Below, one piece after another: positions 10,186 to 19,779 of a stretch of 64,000 nt of DNA (positions are counted from its first letter, which is position 1; each line of letters starts with the position of its first letter). The stretch spans positions 9,802,675 to 9,866,674 of the forward strand of contig OW203727.1 of the NCBI GenBank assembly GCA_934045075.1. Reading direction: 5' to 3'. The DNA comes from Yponomeuta sedellus (Eukaryota > Arthropoda > Insecta > Lepidoptera > Yponomeutidae). The position numbers were made by a program, and so were the translations under genes. The notes under the pieces are model-generated. The model was not told the DNA's origin and did not search any database. It saw nothing but the letters and a program-made list of their open reading frames with translations.

Positions 10186-11473
10186 ATGCCTAAGCGTAGT
10201 GCAGAAGATAAACTAGAGCGATGTCGGAAAAGGCTGCGCAAACTAGAGGAAAAAGTGCAACACAGTGCCCGTCGTGTAAACCGAGACTCTTCAGAGTCAG
10301 ATAGTGACCGCTCGGGTGAGTACACAATAATAATAATAATAAAAAAAGGGTTCTCCGCTGCTTTTTACATACTTATTTGCGCCTGGACTCGATAGTCCAA
10401 TAGGAGCTACCTGGGGGTTGGCCGTGAGTCAACACGACGGTTATTTACTGAAAACAAATGTACCTACTTATTTTGAGCAGCGCATACAGTTTTTGCTAAT
10501 AAAATACAAACCTGGGGGTTGGCCGCGAGTCAACACGAAGGTATAATACTTTCAGAAAACAAATGTAACTACTTATTTTGAGTACTACATAAAGTTTCTG
10601 GTAATAAAACACAAACCTGGGGGTTGGCCGTGAGCCAACACGATGGTAAATAGTGACAAATATCTTATGCTATATTATTATAATTAAAAATACGGGGCAA
10701 TAAGATTTATAATGTTGTTCATAGACGCACATCACGTCGAAGCACCTGGAATATCTAAAGAACCGGAGCTAGACAGCAGCATCCCGCTAATATCTGGGCC
10801 AGAGTTACCAGAACTCGTCGTAGAGCCTCAAAAGGCTCCAGAGTTAGATCCTGAGATCTTAGTGGCTTTGGGTGAATCAGTCGAGGAAGCGCCTAAATTC
10901 GGTCCGCCTATTCATGAGAATTTGTCCAAAATTTGGCAACACATATTAAAAAAGGGCATGCCTAAAGAGGCAAAAGAAAAATTGGTGAAAGAATATTCTA
11001 TACCAGAGAACTGTCCTCTACTTCAGGCACCTAAGCTGAATGCGGAGATAGCAGCGGCTATAACGGATATGTCGAGAAATCGTGATAAGAAGATGGAATG
11101 TGCTCAACAACAGCTAGGTGTTGGCTTGGCAGCCATTAACCGAGCCCTATCACTACTGTTAACCAGTGATGATAAAGTACAAGCTATAAAGTTGATTAGC
11201 GATGGATGTCGTATTCTTAGCGATCTCCACTTTACGGAAAAACGGGTCCGTACCAAAGTGTTAATACCTGGTTTAGATAAGTCGTTTCTTAACATTATTA
11301 AGGACGCCGAAAGAGATGATACTTTGTTTGGATCGAAACTTTCAGACCAAATAAAAGCCTCAAGAGTTATTGAAAAACAAGGACTCCAAATAAAAAAGGC
11401 AGTGACCGCTACGAAGACTCCACCGCCCACAGTTCAGTCGACGATTTCGAAGCCCCGGTACCAGGAAAACTAG
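10186..11473 (+). CDS. gag: DIRS gag-like ORF1 (two exons)
   Basis: Exon 1 is 10186-10315 (starts MPKRSAEDKLERCRKRLRKL, a basic coiled segment, then an acidic Ser/Asp stretch SSESDSDRS). A donor GTGAGT at 10316 and an acceptor TTCATAG ending at 10724 restore the frame: the split codon G|AC gives Asp and the protein runs on as AHHVEAPG. Exon 2 is 10725-11473. The spliced product is 292 residues. The second half is helical (about residues 100-280), as in DIRS ORF1 proteins, which are thought to be the nucleocapsid-like partner of the RT. There is no zinc knuckle. The frame ends in TAG at 11471-11473, and the same frame continues without another stop into pol. The intron model is inference from phase and sites. 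Confidence 0.75.
10316..10724 (+). other. gag intron with ~103-bp tandem repeats
   Basis: The intron contains three copies of ACCTGGGGGTTGGCC..GAGT followed by CAACACGA, at 10409, 10510 and 10615, spaced 101 and 105 bases. The intervening parts (TGAAAACAAATGTACCTACT, AATAAAACACAAA) are also repeated, so this is a tandem array of about three units, the last truncated. The motif includes a small GTTG..CAAC inverted pair. Such repeats upstream of gag could be a regulatory or transposase-independent binding region; that is inference. Confidence 0.7.
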
Positions 11474-13537
11474 ACGGGCCCTCCACGCTACGCGTCATCG
11501 AACAGGGGGGGGGCGCGGAGGGTACAGAAAGACCAACCCGGGTCATCGTCGACCACCACTGCCACCTCAGAACAAACCATCCAACCAGGGCAAGCCTCGT
11601 GCTCCAGCACAGCAATAGACCAGGTACACGCAGGTAGAATTCATAATTTCTACAACTGCTGGCTTCATATTACCGACAATAAAGTCATCTTAGATTGGAT
11701 TTTAAATGGATTTCCAATACCATTCTACGAGAAACCGTTTCAACAGTTTTTGCCAAGGAATTTATTTTCTGTTACTGAGAAAAAAGACATGTCAGTAGCT
11801 ATACAAAAGTTACTAGCCCTTGGCGCCATAAAACCATGTATACCGCAGAGTAATCAATTTATTTCCAAAATCTTTCTTGCCCCGAAGCCGAATGGTGAGC
11901 AACGATTCATACTGAACTTGAAACCTCTTAATGAATTTGTAATAAAATGCCACTTTAAAATGGAAGACTATCGTACAGCCTCTAAGTTAATTCCACTTCA
12001 TGGCTATATGGCCACTATCGACCTCAAGGAGGCTTATTTACTCATTCCCATTGCAGACGCCTATCATAAATATCTACGTTTTCAATTTGAAAACGAAAAT
12101 TCACAAGTAATTACTTACGAGTTTAGTTCCATGCCTTACGGATTGTCAATTGCGCCTAGAACCTTTTCAAAAATTATGAAAGAAGTCATGACGTATTTAA
12201 GAGGCCGCGGTTATATATCAGTGCAATATCTTGACGATATACTTTGTATTGGCGAAACATATCAGCTTTGCTATGAGAATGTAAAAGAGACCTTAAGTAT
12301 CTTAGAGTGCTTAGGTTTTGTAATAAACCGTGATAAGAGTTGTCTAAAGCCTAGCCAAAAGTGCAAATTCTTGGGATTCCTATACGATTCCATTAATCTA
12401 ACACTCTCTTTACCGGAGGAAAAACGTAGTACTATCGCACGTTTAGTAGACAAGTTTTTATTGCTTCCTACCTGTACTATTAGAGAATTTGCCCAACTAA
12501 TCGGAGTTTTAACAGCTGCTTGTCCGGCAGCTAGATACGGGTGGCTTTATACTAAGCTTTTAGAAAGGCAAAAATTTCTTGCCCTTCAATCAGAAACCGA
12601 TAATTATGAGACAAAAATTCAGTTATCTGATGTTATACTAGATGACCTTAACTGGTGGAAACAAAATATTTTTTCTACCTTCGCTCCTTTAGGCGATTTA
12701 AAATTTAGTAAAGAAATATTTACTGATGCCTCTAGAACAGGCTGGGGTGCTTATTGCAATGATACCCGAGTCGGTGGAGGTTGGAAAGATAAAGAAATTA
12801 AATTCCATATTAATTATCTTGAATTACTGGCCGTGTTTTTAGCATTAAAATGCTTTGTTCGTGAAGCTACAGACTGTGCGATATTATTACGAGTAGATAA
12901 TACGACTGCAATTAGCTACGTGAATCGGATGGGTGGCATTCAATTCCCTCACCTAAATATGCTATCTCGTGACATATGGCAATGGTGCGAGAAGCGAAGA
13001 ATCTGGCTGTACGCATCCTATATCAATACTAAGGATAATGTTGAGGCTGACGAAGAATCGAGACGGATAAACCCTGACACAGAATGGGAAATGTCAATGA
13101 GTGCTTATGAGCTAATAACTCAAAGGCTTGGACAGCCAGATATCGACTTGTTCGCCTCCCGGACCAATGCTAAATGTCATCATTATATATCCTGGAAACA
13201 AGACCCCGATGCTATTGCTATCGACGCATTTACAGTAGACTGGCAAAAGTATTTCTTTTATGCGTTTCCCCCATTTTCCCTTATACTAAAATGTTTGCAT
13301 AAAATCATGACTGACAAAGCCTCAGGCATCATTGTTTTTCCAATTTGGCCTTCACAGGCTTGGTATCCTCAGTTACAAACTATGCTTGCATCAGAAATTA
13401 TATTTCTTCAACCTAACAAACACCTTTTGTGTTCCAATTTCAGGACACACCACCCTCTTCACAAGAAGCTTACCCTGGGTGCCGCGGTGCTCTCCAGCTC
13501 GCGTTCATCCGGCGTCACATGCCAACCAATAGTTTGA
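11474..13537 (+). CDS. pol: DIRS pol: reverse transcriptase, RNase H and DIRS C-terminal domain
   Basis: In frame with gag after one TAG, 687 codons. A linker rich in Gly, Ser and Thr precedes the RT (homology from about HNFYNCWLH at 11642). RT motifs: RFILNLKPLNEFV (about 11906), ATIDLKEAYLLIP (about 12010), MPYGLSIAPRTFSK (about 12130) and the catalytic YLDDIL (about 12228). RNase H follows with all acidic residues visible: FTDAS (12718), YLELLAV (12817), RVDNTTA (12891) and NVEADEESR (13038). The C-terminal part has DIDLFASRTNAK (13142) and FPIWPSQAWYP (13338), the region seen in DIRS pol proteins between RNase H and recombinase. All catalytic motifs look intact. The frame ends at 13537, overlapping the recombinase frame. 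Confidence 0.9.
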   Translation, partial: TGPPRYASSNRGGARRVQKDQPGSSSTTTATSEQTIQPGQASCSSTAIDQVHAGRIHNFYNCWLHITDNKVILDWILNGFPIPFYEKPFQQFLPRNLFSVTEKKDMSVAIQKLLALGAIKPCIPQSNQFISKIFLAPKPNGEQRFILNLKPLNEFVIKCHFKMEDYRTASKLIPLHGYMATIDLKEAYLLIPIADAYHKYLRFQFENENSQVITYEFSSMPYGLSIAPRTFSKIMKEVMTYLRGRGYISVQYLDDILCIGETYQLCYENVKETLSILECLGFVINRDKSCLKPSQKCKFLGFLYDSINLTLSLPEEKRSTIARLVDKFLLLPTCTIREFAQLIGVLTAACPAARYGWLYTKLLERQKFLALQSETDNYETKIQLSDVILDDLNWWKQNIFSTFAPLGDLKFSKEIFTDASRTGWGAYCNDTRVGGGWKDKEIKFHINYLELLAVFLALKCFVREATDCAILLRVDNTTAISYVNRMGGIQFPHLNMLSRDIWQWCEKRRIWLYASYINTKDNVEADEESRRINPDTEWEMSMSAYELITQRLGQPDIDLFASRTNAKCHHYISWKQDPDAIAIDAFTVDWQKYFFYAFPPFSLILKCLHKIMTDKASGIIVFPIWPSQAWYPQLQTMLASEIIFLQPNKHLLCSNFRTHHPLHKKLTLGAAVLSSSRSSGVTCQPIV

Positions 13538-14445
13538 CCTTAATGCTAGCTTCTCTGTCCCAGAGTACTATTAAACAATATAGCGTCACCTATAAGCTTT
13601 GGTGGGAGTTTTGCAGACAAAATAATATTGATACATTCAGCACTTCTATTCCATCACTCATTTCGTTTCTCTCAGAGCAATATGACCATGGTTCATCATA
13701 CAGTACATTAAATACTCATCGATCTGCCCTCTCACTACTTTTAGGAAGTAATTTAGGGTCAGACGACTGCGTGAAGCGACTGTTAAAAGGAGTCTTTAAA
13801 TTAAGGCCATGTATGCCCAAGTATACAAGTACATGGGATCCACAAACAGTTCTTAATGAAATAGGTACATGGTATCCGAATAAAGAACTTTCATTTGAAA
13901 AAATTACAAAGAAACTTGCAATTCTTATGGCTCTTTGTACAGCCCACAGAGTCCAAACAATTTCATTGATTAAGACGAAAAATATTAAAATATCAAGTAA
14001 CGGTATCGAAGTTACAATAACTGATATCATTAAAACTTCAGCTCCGGGTAGGGATCAACCAGTATTATTCCTGCCATACTTTAAGGATAAACCTCATATC
14101 TGTCCAGCAACAGCTTTGGAAGACTATTACAATAAAAAATCAAATAGATTAGAAGCGACACAAAATTTATTTATGACATTCCGGCGACCATACAAAGCCG
14201 CTAGTGCACAATCCATCAGCTGATGGATTAAGGATGTAATGCATGCGTGCGGCGTGGACGTGACGGTGTATGACGCGCACAGCACGCGGCACGCCGCCAC
14301 GTCCGCGGCGCGCGCAAGCGGCGTCTCCGTAGACGTTATTAGAAAAAAGGCTGGCTGGACTAATACATCACAAACCTTTGCGAAATTCTATAATCGCCCT
14401 TTATTAGGAGACGATAATTTTGCAAGATCTATTTTCTTGCCATAA
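13429..14445 (+). pseudogene. DIRS tyrosine recombinase with one in-frame TGA
   Basis: The frame overlaps the end of pol by about 110 bases; homology-like sequence (YPGCRGALQLAFIRRHMP) already lies in the overlap, so initiation is upstream of the ATG at 13519. Catalytic residues are visible: Arg in AHRVQT (codon 13948), His-x-x-Arg in HSTRH (14278 and 14287) and the nucleophile Tyr in KFYNRP (14389). A TGA at 14221-14223, within SIS-stop-WIKDVM, splits the frame before the His/Arg/Tyr part. Family members normally have Arg or a similar residue here, so a CGA-to-TGA change at a CpG is the simplest reading. After the stop the same frame runs to 14445. The segment 14240-14335 is strikingly GC-rich compared with the rest. 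Confidence 0.85.
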
Positions 14446-14653
14446 ATACATTAGTTTCATTATTTATGTCAAATTATGAAAATCACAATAGCGGTGTACT
14501 TAAGTTTCAAATGAAATTGAGTTTAAAGTAGATTTATGTTATTAAAATAATTCCTTTATATCGTTATCTTTTTATTGTCTTTCAAATAAGATACTTACAA
14601 GTAATGAAGTGTCATTAATGTTAATGACATAAGCCAAATTCTTACTCTGAACA
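14446..14653. other. DIRS 3' untranslated segment
   Basis: AT-rich sequence between the recombinase stop and the internal complementary region; no feature recognised. Confidence 0.5.
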
Positions 14654-14776
14654 TCTACGTTGTGAATGTTTTTATATCGAAGAATGAAGCGACGTAATAT
14701 AATTTATGATTAAACGAACTTACCAAGCGAAGTTCGATCATAATTATATGAGTCGCTTCATTCGAAGATATAAACT
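14654..14776 (+). repeat. DIRS internal complementary region
   Basis: Two adjoining parts: 14654-14702 is the reverse complement of the left end (about 9931-9979), and 14706-14776 is the reverse complement of the right end (about 14967-15038). Together they equal the reverse complement of the right end joined to the left end, the circle junction used in DIRS replication models. Both matches look exact over nearly all their length. Confidence 0.88.
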
Positions 14777-14849
14777 CCCTCCCACCCGACCCAAGGTAGC
14801 TAAATTTGGCTTATGTATGCACATATATGTAAGAGTTTTCTCTTTCTCT

Positions 14850-15038
14850 AAAAGAATGACATTGAGACGGAAGGCGGGTTGTAGTGAAAAAAAAAAAGAC
14901 GGTAAACCTAAAATCTTTAAATTGTGCGAAGTTGCCTTGTAGGTTAGGGAAACTACGTTGTGAATGTTTTTATATCTTCGAATGAAGCGACTCATATAAT
15001 TATGATCGAACTTCGCTTGGTAAGTTCGTTTAATCATA
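14850..15038 (+). repeat. DIRS right inverted terminal repeat
   Basis: From about AAGAATGACATTGAGACGG to TTCGTTTAATCAT. The inner portion is the inverted copy of the left repeat; the outer ~70 bases are the inverted copy of 14706-14776. The palindrome makes both strands encode the same spurious start, MIKRTYQAKFD. Confidence 0.88.
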
Positions 15039-15040
15039 AA

Positions 15041-15599
15041 CTATAAGAAAGAAGTATTGCAGGTAGAAACTGATTTAACTGCATTACATGTTGAATGTGT
15101 GTTTGAACGTTTAATTGTTTGGGAAAAGTAGTTTTCCCAGGATAAATCAAATCAGCTCAAATCATTTATTTACAAAAGAGCTTAAGTACTAGTGACACGA
15201 TTACAATTAACTTAATGTGGGTAGGTAGGTTTGAGAAAGATTGCCACTAAATACACGCAGATGCTTACTGGTGTTCTTCGCACTAGGCGAACCTGTTTTG
15301 CGAGAACTGGGTATTACAGAAAAAAGTTACCATCAAATGTCACTCGATCTCGACCGATGTCAGTTAGATGCGTTTTTTTGTTTAAATATTCTTAATAAGT
15401 AATAAATTAGTTATTTGTGACCATTAAGACAGATAAACATTGTGTATAGCCATAATTAGATGTGTGACCCCCAAACTAGGACATTCCTGTGTCTTGGGAG
15501 TCAAAAGATTATACAGTTACATCACAGAAACAAGTAATATTTAGATATGTAGGTCGGGTTGTTACAGCTATTAACAATAAATAAATTTAACAGTAAAGA
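15041..15599. other. non-coding stretch
   Basis: No gene or repeat recognised. Right flank of the DIRS insertion. Confidence 0.35.
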
Positions 15600-15730
15600 T
15601 AAGATAAGAATATTCTTTATTGTACACCAGAGCACATACTATAAAACATGTAAAGATACAAAGTACAACTGGCGGCCATATTGCTAAAAGCACTTTCTTC
15701 CAGACAACCTTACGACGAATAGTTGTAAAT
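15600..15730 (-). repeat. LINE 3' UTR (CR1/Jockey-like tail)
   Basis: Minus-strand phrases GTCTGGAAGAAAGTGCTTTTAG..., GGCCGCCA and TACAATAAAGAATATTCTTA match 16675-16812 and 21170-21325. This is the common end of a 5'-truncated LINE family; assignment to CR1/Jockey is inference. Confidence 0.6.
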
Positions 15731-16127
15731 TGCAAGAGTACTAAATAATTAATGCATGCGTAGATTGATCTGTGTAAATATCTGAGTATATGTGTGGGTT
15801 GTGTGTGTCTATGAGTGTGTATGTGTGCAAGAGTGTTAAATGTGCGTGTGTGAGGGGGCATTAAACACATTATATTTGTTATACATATTATATTTATTAT
15901 GTTACAGGTTCGCCTGCATCTTTCAGTACGCTGGTTACTGGGAAGTGTATAACTCAAGCAACACAGTGCTTTAAATGTTGGTGGAACCTATTTAGATTAA
16001 ATAAATTGATAGAGAACACTCTAATGCACAACCACAGGAAAGAATGACTAATAGATTACATATATTTTTATTTCTATCTTCATTATGTATCTTTTTTAAC
16101 AAAGAAGTTGTATTTTTATTTCTTACT
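15731..16127. other. non-coding stretch with GT-rich run
   Basis: A GTGTGT-rich imperfect simple repeat at about 15790-15855; otherwise nothing recognised. Confidence 0.4.
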
Positions 16128-16310
16128 AGCCGACCCAGCGAACTTCGTACTGCCTAACAGTCGATTCTTTCATTATTATTTTTTTCTCTCCGTAAGAACC
16201 ATCCTCTTACTTCAAGGAATATTCTAAAAAACTGAATTAAAAAAAATGAAATCGTTTCAGCTACTCTCGAGATATGCGCTTACCAACACATTCATCGATT
16301 CATTTTTATA
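16128..16310. repeat. dispersed repeat fragment, ACTAGCCGACCCAGCGAAC type
   Basis: ACTAGCCGACCCAGCGAACT, TCTCGAGATATGCGCTTACC and nearby phrases belong to a repeat that is very common in insect genomes. It may be Helitron-related; the class is from general recollection and not shown by the sequence here. Confidence 0.45.
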
Positions 16311-16674
16311 TTAGACATTAGCCGTATTGCACTGTTTTCATCGTAGCCAATACAATTCTCATGTCATCTTTTATTGTTGGAAATGGTCTCCGGTTTTTCT
16401 TTGTCCCCTCTTTAACATGTTTTACCTACTTACGAGTCATTACGACGAAAAGGATTAATCATCCAGTCCCGTCAGAATCAACAAAGTATAACGACAATCC
16501 ACGGGAATTCCTTAGCCATGACATTATATTTTTTTAAACTAACAGAAAACATACTTTAGATAAGATTAGAACACACCAGAAAACAAAATACATAAAAAGA
16601 TTTACATATCTATATATATAAGTATAAGTAAGTATATAAATATTCATATTTGCACCAACTACCCGTTTCACTTT

Positions 16675-16812
16675 TCCGTCAGCAACTCTCCATCGTAGGT
16701 TGTCTGGAAGAAATTGCTCTAAGCAATAAGGCCGCCAATTGTACTGTATCTTTGTAATTATTTTTTGGTTGTTTTTTCCTGGTGTACAATAAAGAATATT
16801 CTTATCTTATCT
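16675..16812 (+). repeat. LINE 3' UTR (CR1/Jockey-like tail)
   Basis: Has GGTTGTCTGGAAGAAATTGC, AATAAGGCCGCCA and GTACAATAAAGAATATTCTT followed by a short (CTTAT) end. A fragment of the same family in the opposite orientation is at 16855-16920. Confidence 0.6.
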
Positions 16813-16854
16813 AAGTACTAGCACGGATTAGTGCATAAAAAAAAGAATATAATG

Positions 16855-16920
16855 TCTAAGTATTGCCGTATACAATTGGCGGTCTTATCGCTAAAAGCGA
16901 TCTCTTCCAGACAACCTTGG
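16855..16920 (-). repeat. LINE 3' UTR fragment
   Basis: Minus-strand GGTTGTCTGGAAGAGATCGC and GATAAGACCGCCA match the tail family at 16675. Together with that copy it forms an imperfect inverted pair. Confidence 0.5.
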
Positions 16921-18330
16921 AATAGATAGAACTGAAAGATGAAGATAGTAGGTAGGTGTACATGAAGTATATTGGTAGAATATTTACATAAACTGACTTA
17001 CAACTTTAAGAGGCTTTCGAGCTAAAAAGGTGAAAATTCATATTTTCCATAGCCACTAGAGAAACCGGCTCGACGGGATTTTATAGCACGTCGTCGCTAC
17101 GTTCGAATCAAGTACCACTGTCTGACAAGATATGTTTTACATAACAGTTACAAATTCCAAGGGTATTCAAACACTACTGACATCGTGATGTGTTTAACAG
17201 CTGATGTCAATAAGTTGTATTAAGTACTTATTGGTGATTAGGGGATGCGAGTGGTAGTTCATTCTTTAAAAACTCTAAATCAAGGAACCTACTAAATGAA
17301 ACACTTGACTACTTAAGTTACTAAATACTATAAAATAAAGCATAAAATACTGTAAGCACGAAGAAAATGTTGTGAGGTGATCCATTGCAACTGGATTGTA
17401 ACCCATTAGAGTTGCAGTGGAGTACTTTACCCACTTTGTTTTTTTTTCAATTTATTATGGAATAAGCGATCAAACATATTTATACTTATTTTCATAAACA
17501 TGAGCTATACTGTGTACTATTTACCATAAACGGCTAACTCTTAAATTGTGTCGTAGTTGGCACTCTAAGTCTTTGCATTAAGTATATTTTTACTGTAAAA
17601 TTTTATAACACTGTGACTGTCTATTGCGAAAATAGAAATAAAATAAAATAAAACCCTATTAAAGAAGACGATATTTTGTTGTCAAGTTTTTACGTATCAA
17701 ATAACATTTTGACAAAATGCACGTTTGGTTACCATCCTTTAGCTAAAGCATAACCGACTCTCATTTACGAGTAATAATTAAGTCAATAAATAAATAAAAC
17801 GTGGCTTACATTTCACACTGTATATTGACCTTCAGCAAACAGAATATAATTTCTGTAGGTTAAAATAAAAAAAAATGATTTGAAAAATGTAAAAGAATCT
17901 ATTAAACAAATGTTTGAATGAATGTTAAAGCTGTAAGTTTCAGATTAAATAGACCATGTATAGAAGAAGCTATCAAAGAAACTCCACGTTTCTTTCATAG
18001 CTTCTTCTTCGTTTAAGCTTTTCAGAAAACATTTCTAGTTAATTAACAGAGTTATATACCTATAATTGAGCGATCTTGATACAGTGCCCCGTAAAGGATT
18101 AAAGTCTAAATCGTAAAAATCACAGTTTACGTTTCTTCTCAGTATAACATTATGATGACTACCACAAAATTTCCGGCCTTTTTTCTAACATCTATAATAT
18201 TTTCATAAATGCCTTGACTTGATACTGATGTTCATCCTGTCCCAATACTTCATAACGATGAAATCGACTGAGCCCAATCGATGCAACCCGGCCGGACGTG
18301 TGAGCTTTCACTACGCGGCTGGTGGTCTTG
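16921..18330. other. long non-coding stretch
   Basis: No gene recognised. A short hairpin (GAAGAAGCTATCAAAGAAAC / GTTTCTTTCATAGCTTCTTC) lies at 17963-18009. Otherwise AT-rich. Confidence 0.4.
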
Positions 18331-18339
18331 ACATTGCGG

Positions 18340-18370
18340 TATATTTGGCTCACAGAAGCATGTGTTCAGT
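18340..18370 (+). promoter_or_regulatory. candidate TATA/Initiator core promoter
   Basis: TATATTT at 18340 is followed 28 bases later by TTCAGT (A at 18368), the arthropod Initiator consensus at the right distance. No coding exon is visible downstream: a MITE begins at about 18427. It may be the start of a non-coding or distant first exon, or chance. Confidence 0.3.
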
Positions 18371-18426
18371 GTATTGAACGCGCAGTAAATCTTTGACTCA
18401 TAGTTAGTAGTTAGACGTTAGACCAG

Positions 18427-18695
18427 GGAGCCGATTATCACTTCATTAGCAAATAAGTCGTATAAGACTCTAAGGCTTATGACTTGGAATTCTATACGTA
18501 AAAAGTCGAGCGACAGCCAAAAACTGTATTCTCAACGCCATGCTAGATTGAATTCGAATGAGAAAATAAATGTCTAGTGACGCTGTTGAGTTATCCTATC
18601 TTATCTTTGGCGAGAATCGGCTCCCTAGGAGCCGATTCTCGCCCATGCGAATTGAAAGCGTCGCAATATATTCGAAGGATTAGACATTTGTCGCA
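18427..18695. repeat. MITE-like element with GGGAGCCGATT ends
   Basis: AGGGAGCCGATTATC at 18427 and CCTAGGAGCCGATTCTCGCC near 18630. The inner sequence (TCGAGCGACAGCCAAAA, ATTGAATTCGAATGAGAAAA, CCCATGCGAATT) occurs inverted at 36838-37070, so it is a repeated family. Confidence 0.6.
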
Positions 18696-18699
18696 TAAA

Positions 18700-19005
18700 A
18701 ATTTTTAAATAAAAAATATAAACCGACTTCTGCACCCTGAGGCACTAAAAACGTAGAAATAATTTAAACGAATGTGATCTATAAATTCAAAATTCGTATA
18801 TTTCTAAGTATTGTAGAAGGATATCTTGGAGTCGGTGCCCAAAATGTATGTGATGGTCTGGAACTTGGCACCGACTCCAAGATATTCTTCTACAATACCT
18901 AGAAATATACGAATTTTGAATTTATAGATCACATTTGTTTAAATTATTTCTACGTTCTTAGTGCCTCTGGGTGCAGAAGTCGGTTTTTATTTTTTATTTT
19001 AAAAT
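18700..19005. mobile_element. long hairpin MITE
   Basis: The arm from about 18705 to 18835 (with AACCGACTTCTGCACCC and TCTTGGAGTCGGTGCC) is the reverse complement of about 18868-19000, with a loop of about 30 bases around ATGTATGTGATGG. Arms of about 130 bases with only a few mismatches. No coding content; a foldback element. Confidence 0.85.
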
Positions 19006-19321
19006 TTAATTTATCGGTTTTTAGTGCATAACAAATGTGGTTTTAATAACTACGCGCACCTACAATATGTTTTTTTATTATTTTTTAATCGCTTCATAGG
19101 CATTCAATTAGTAACTGCATTCACGCGCTCGGTTTGGATATTTGTTATCTTGGCCTTTGCTAATAAATCCCCTGTTTGATCAAAATATATTTGCCCGAAC
19201 GCCCCTTCATGCTCTCCTTAAGTTCAATCGAGCGCAACATTCCTTTCTCAATTCTAGTCTCATCTCTTTTAGTTAACATGTTTATCAAAACGCTCGTACC
19301 TACAGTGATTTTGATTAATAC
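19006..19321. other. non-coding stretch
   Basis: No feature recognised. Confidence 0.3.
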
Positions 19322-19672
19322 AGTGATTCCGAGTGATTGGAGTCAATCACTTGGATTACGCAATAACAGGCGCGGTCAGGTACAGGATGGGTGAGCGTCC
19401 TGTGACTACGCTAATGGCATTTTTCCGAGCGCTTCCGTGCTTCGCAAGGCACGTTAAGCCGTTGGAGCCCACTGTCATATAATGGCAGTCGTTAAGGCAT
19501 GTCAGAGGCCTTATGGGCGGCTTGATAACTTCTGAGAGCAAGGCCCGCCACTATTTTACAATCCTCCACCAACCCGGTCTTGGCCCCCGTGGTGGAGTAT
19601 GGCCTAACCTTCCCGCGATGCAGGAAGAGACCCGTGCCCCAGCAGTGAGGACATACAAGGGTTGTTAAAGAA
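19322..19672 (+). repeat. 5S rRNA-derived SINE
   Basis: The head has GAGTGATTGGAGTCAATCAC and AGGCGCGGTCAGGTACAGGA then TGGGTGAGCG, resembling the 3' internal-promoter half of 5S rRNA. It is followed by the body CTTCGCAAGGCACGTTAAGC and the tail with GCCCCAGCAGTGAGGACATA. Confidence 0.75.
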
Positions 19673-19779
19673 CGAACGTTTATCAAAACACTACTAAGTT
19701 ATTCCGTGAAGATACTTTTTTTACGTACCTACATGGCCTTTGCATCTACGTAATGATTTGAGAACGTTATGGGCTGAAA

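Larger units (their letters stand above)
9931..15038 (+). mobile_element. DIRS-type tyrosine-recombinase retrotransposon
   Basis: A 5.1-kb element with the full DIRS architecture: left inverted terminal repeat (9931-10083), gag with an intron, RT/RNase H, overlapping tyrosine recombinase, an internal complementary region (14654-14776) and a right inverted repeat (14850-15038). There is no integrase, LTR or apparent target-site duplication, as expected for DIRS elements, which integrate circular DNA by a tyrosine recombinase. The internal complementary region is the reverse complement of the right end joined to the left end, matching the proposed circle-junction template. Damage is light: one TAG between gag and pol and one TGA in the recombinase. 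The insertion is therefore likely recent, but probably unable to act alone unless stops are read through. Confidence 0.93.

Noticed and set aside
14221..14223. TGA in the recombinase as selenocysteine or programmed readthrough
   Set aside because: A CGA-to-TGA mutation explains it more simply, and no structure suggestive of recoding is evident.
14706..15037. Two frames on opposite strands with the same start MIKRTYQAKFDHNYMS
   Set aside because: The start is encoded by the inverted arms of the DIRS internal and right repeats; it is a palindrome artefact.
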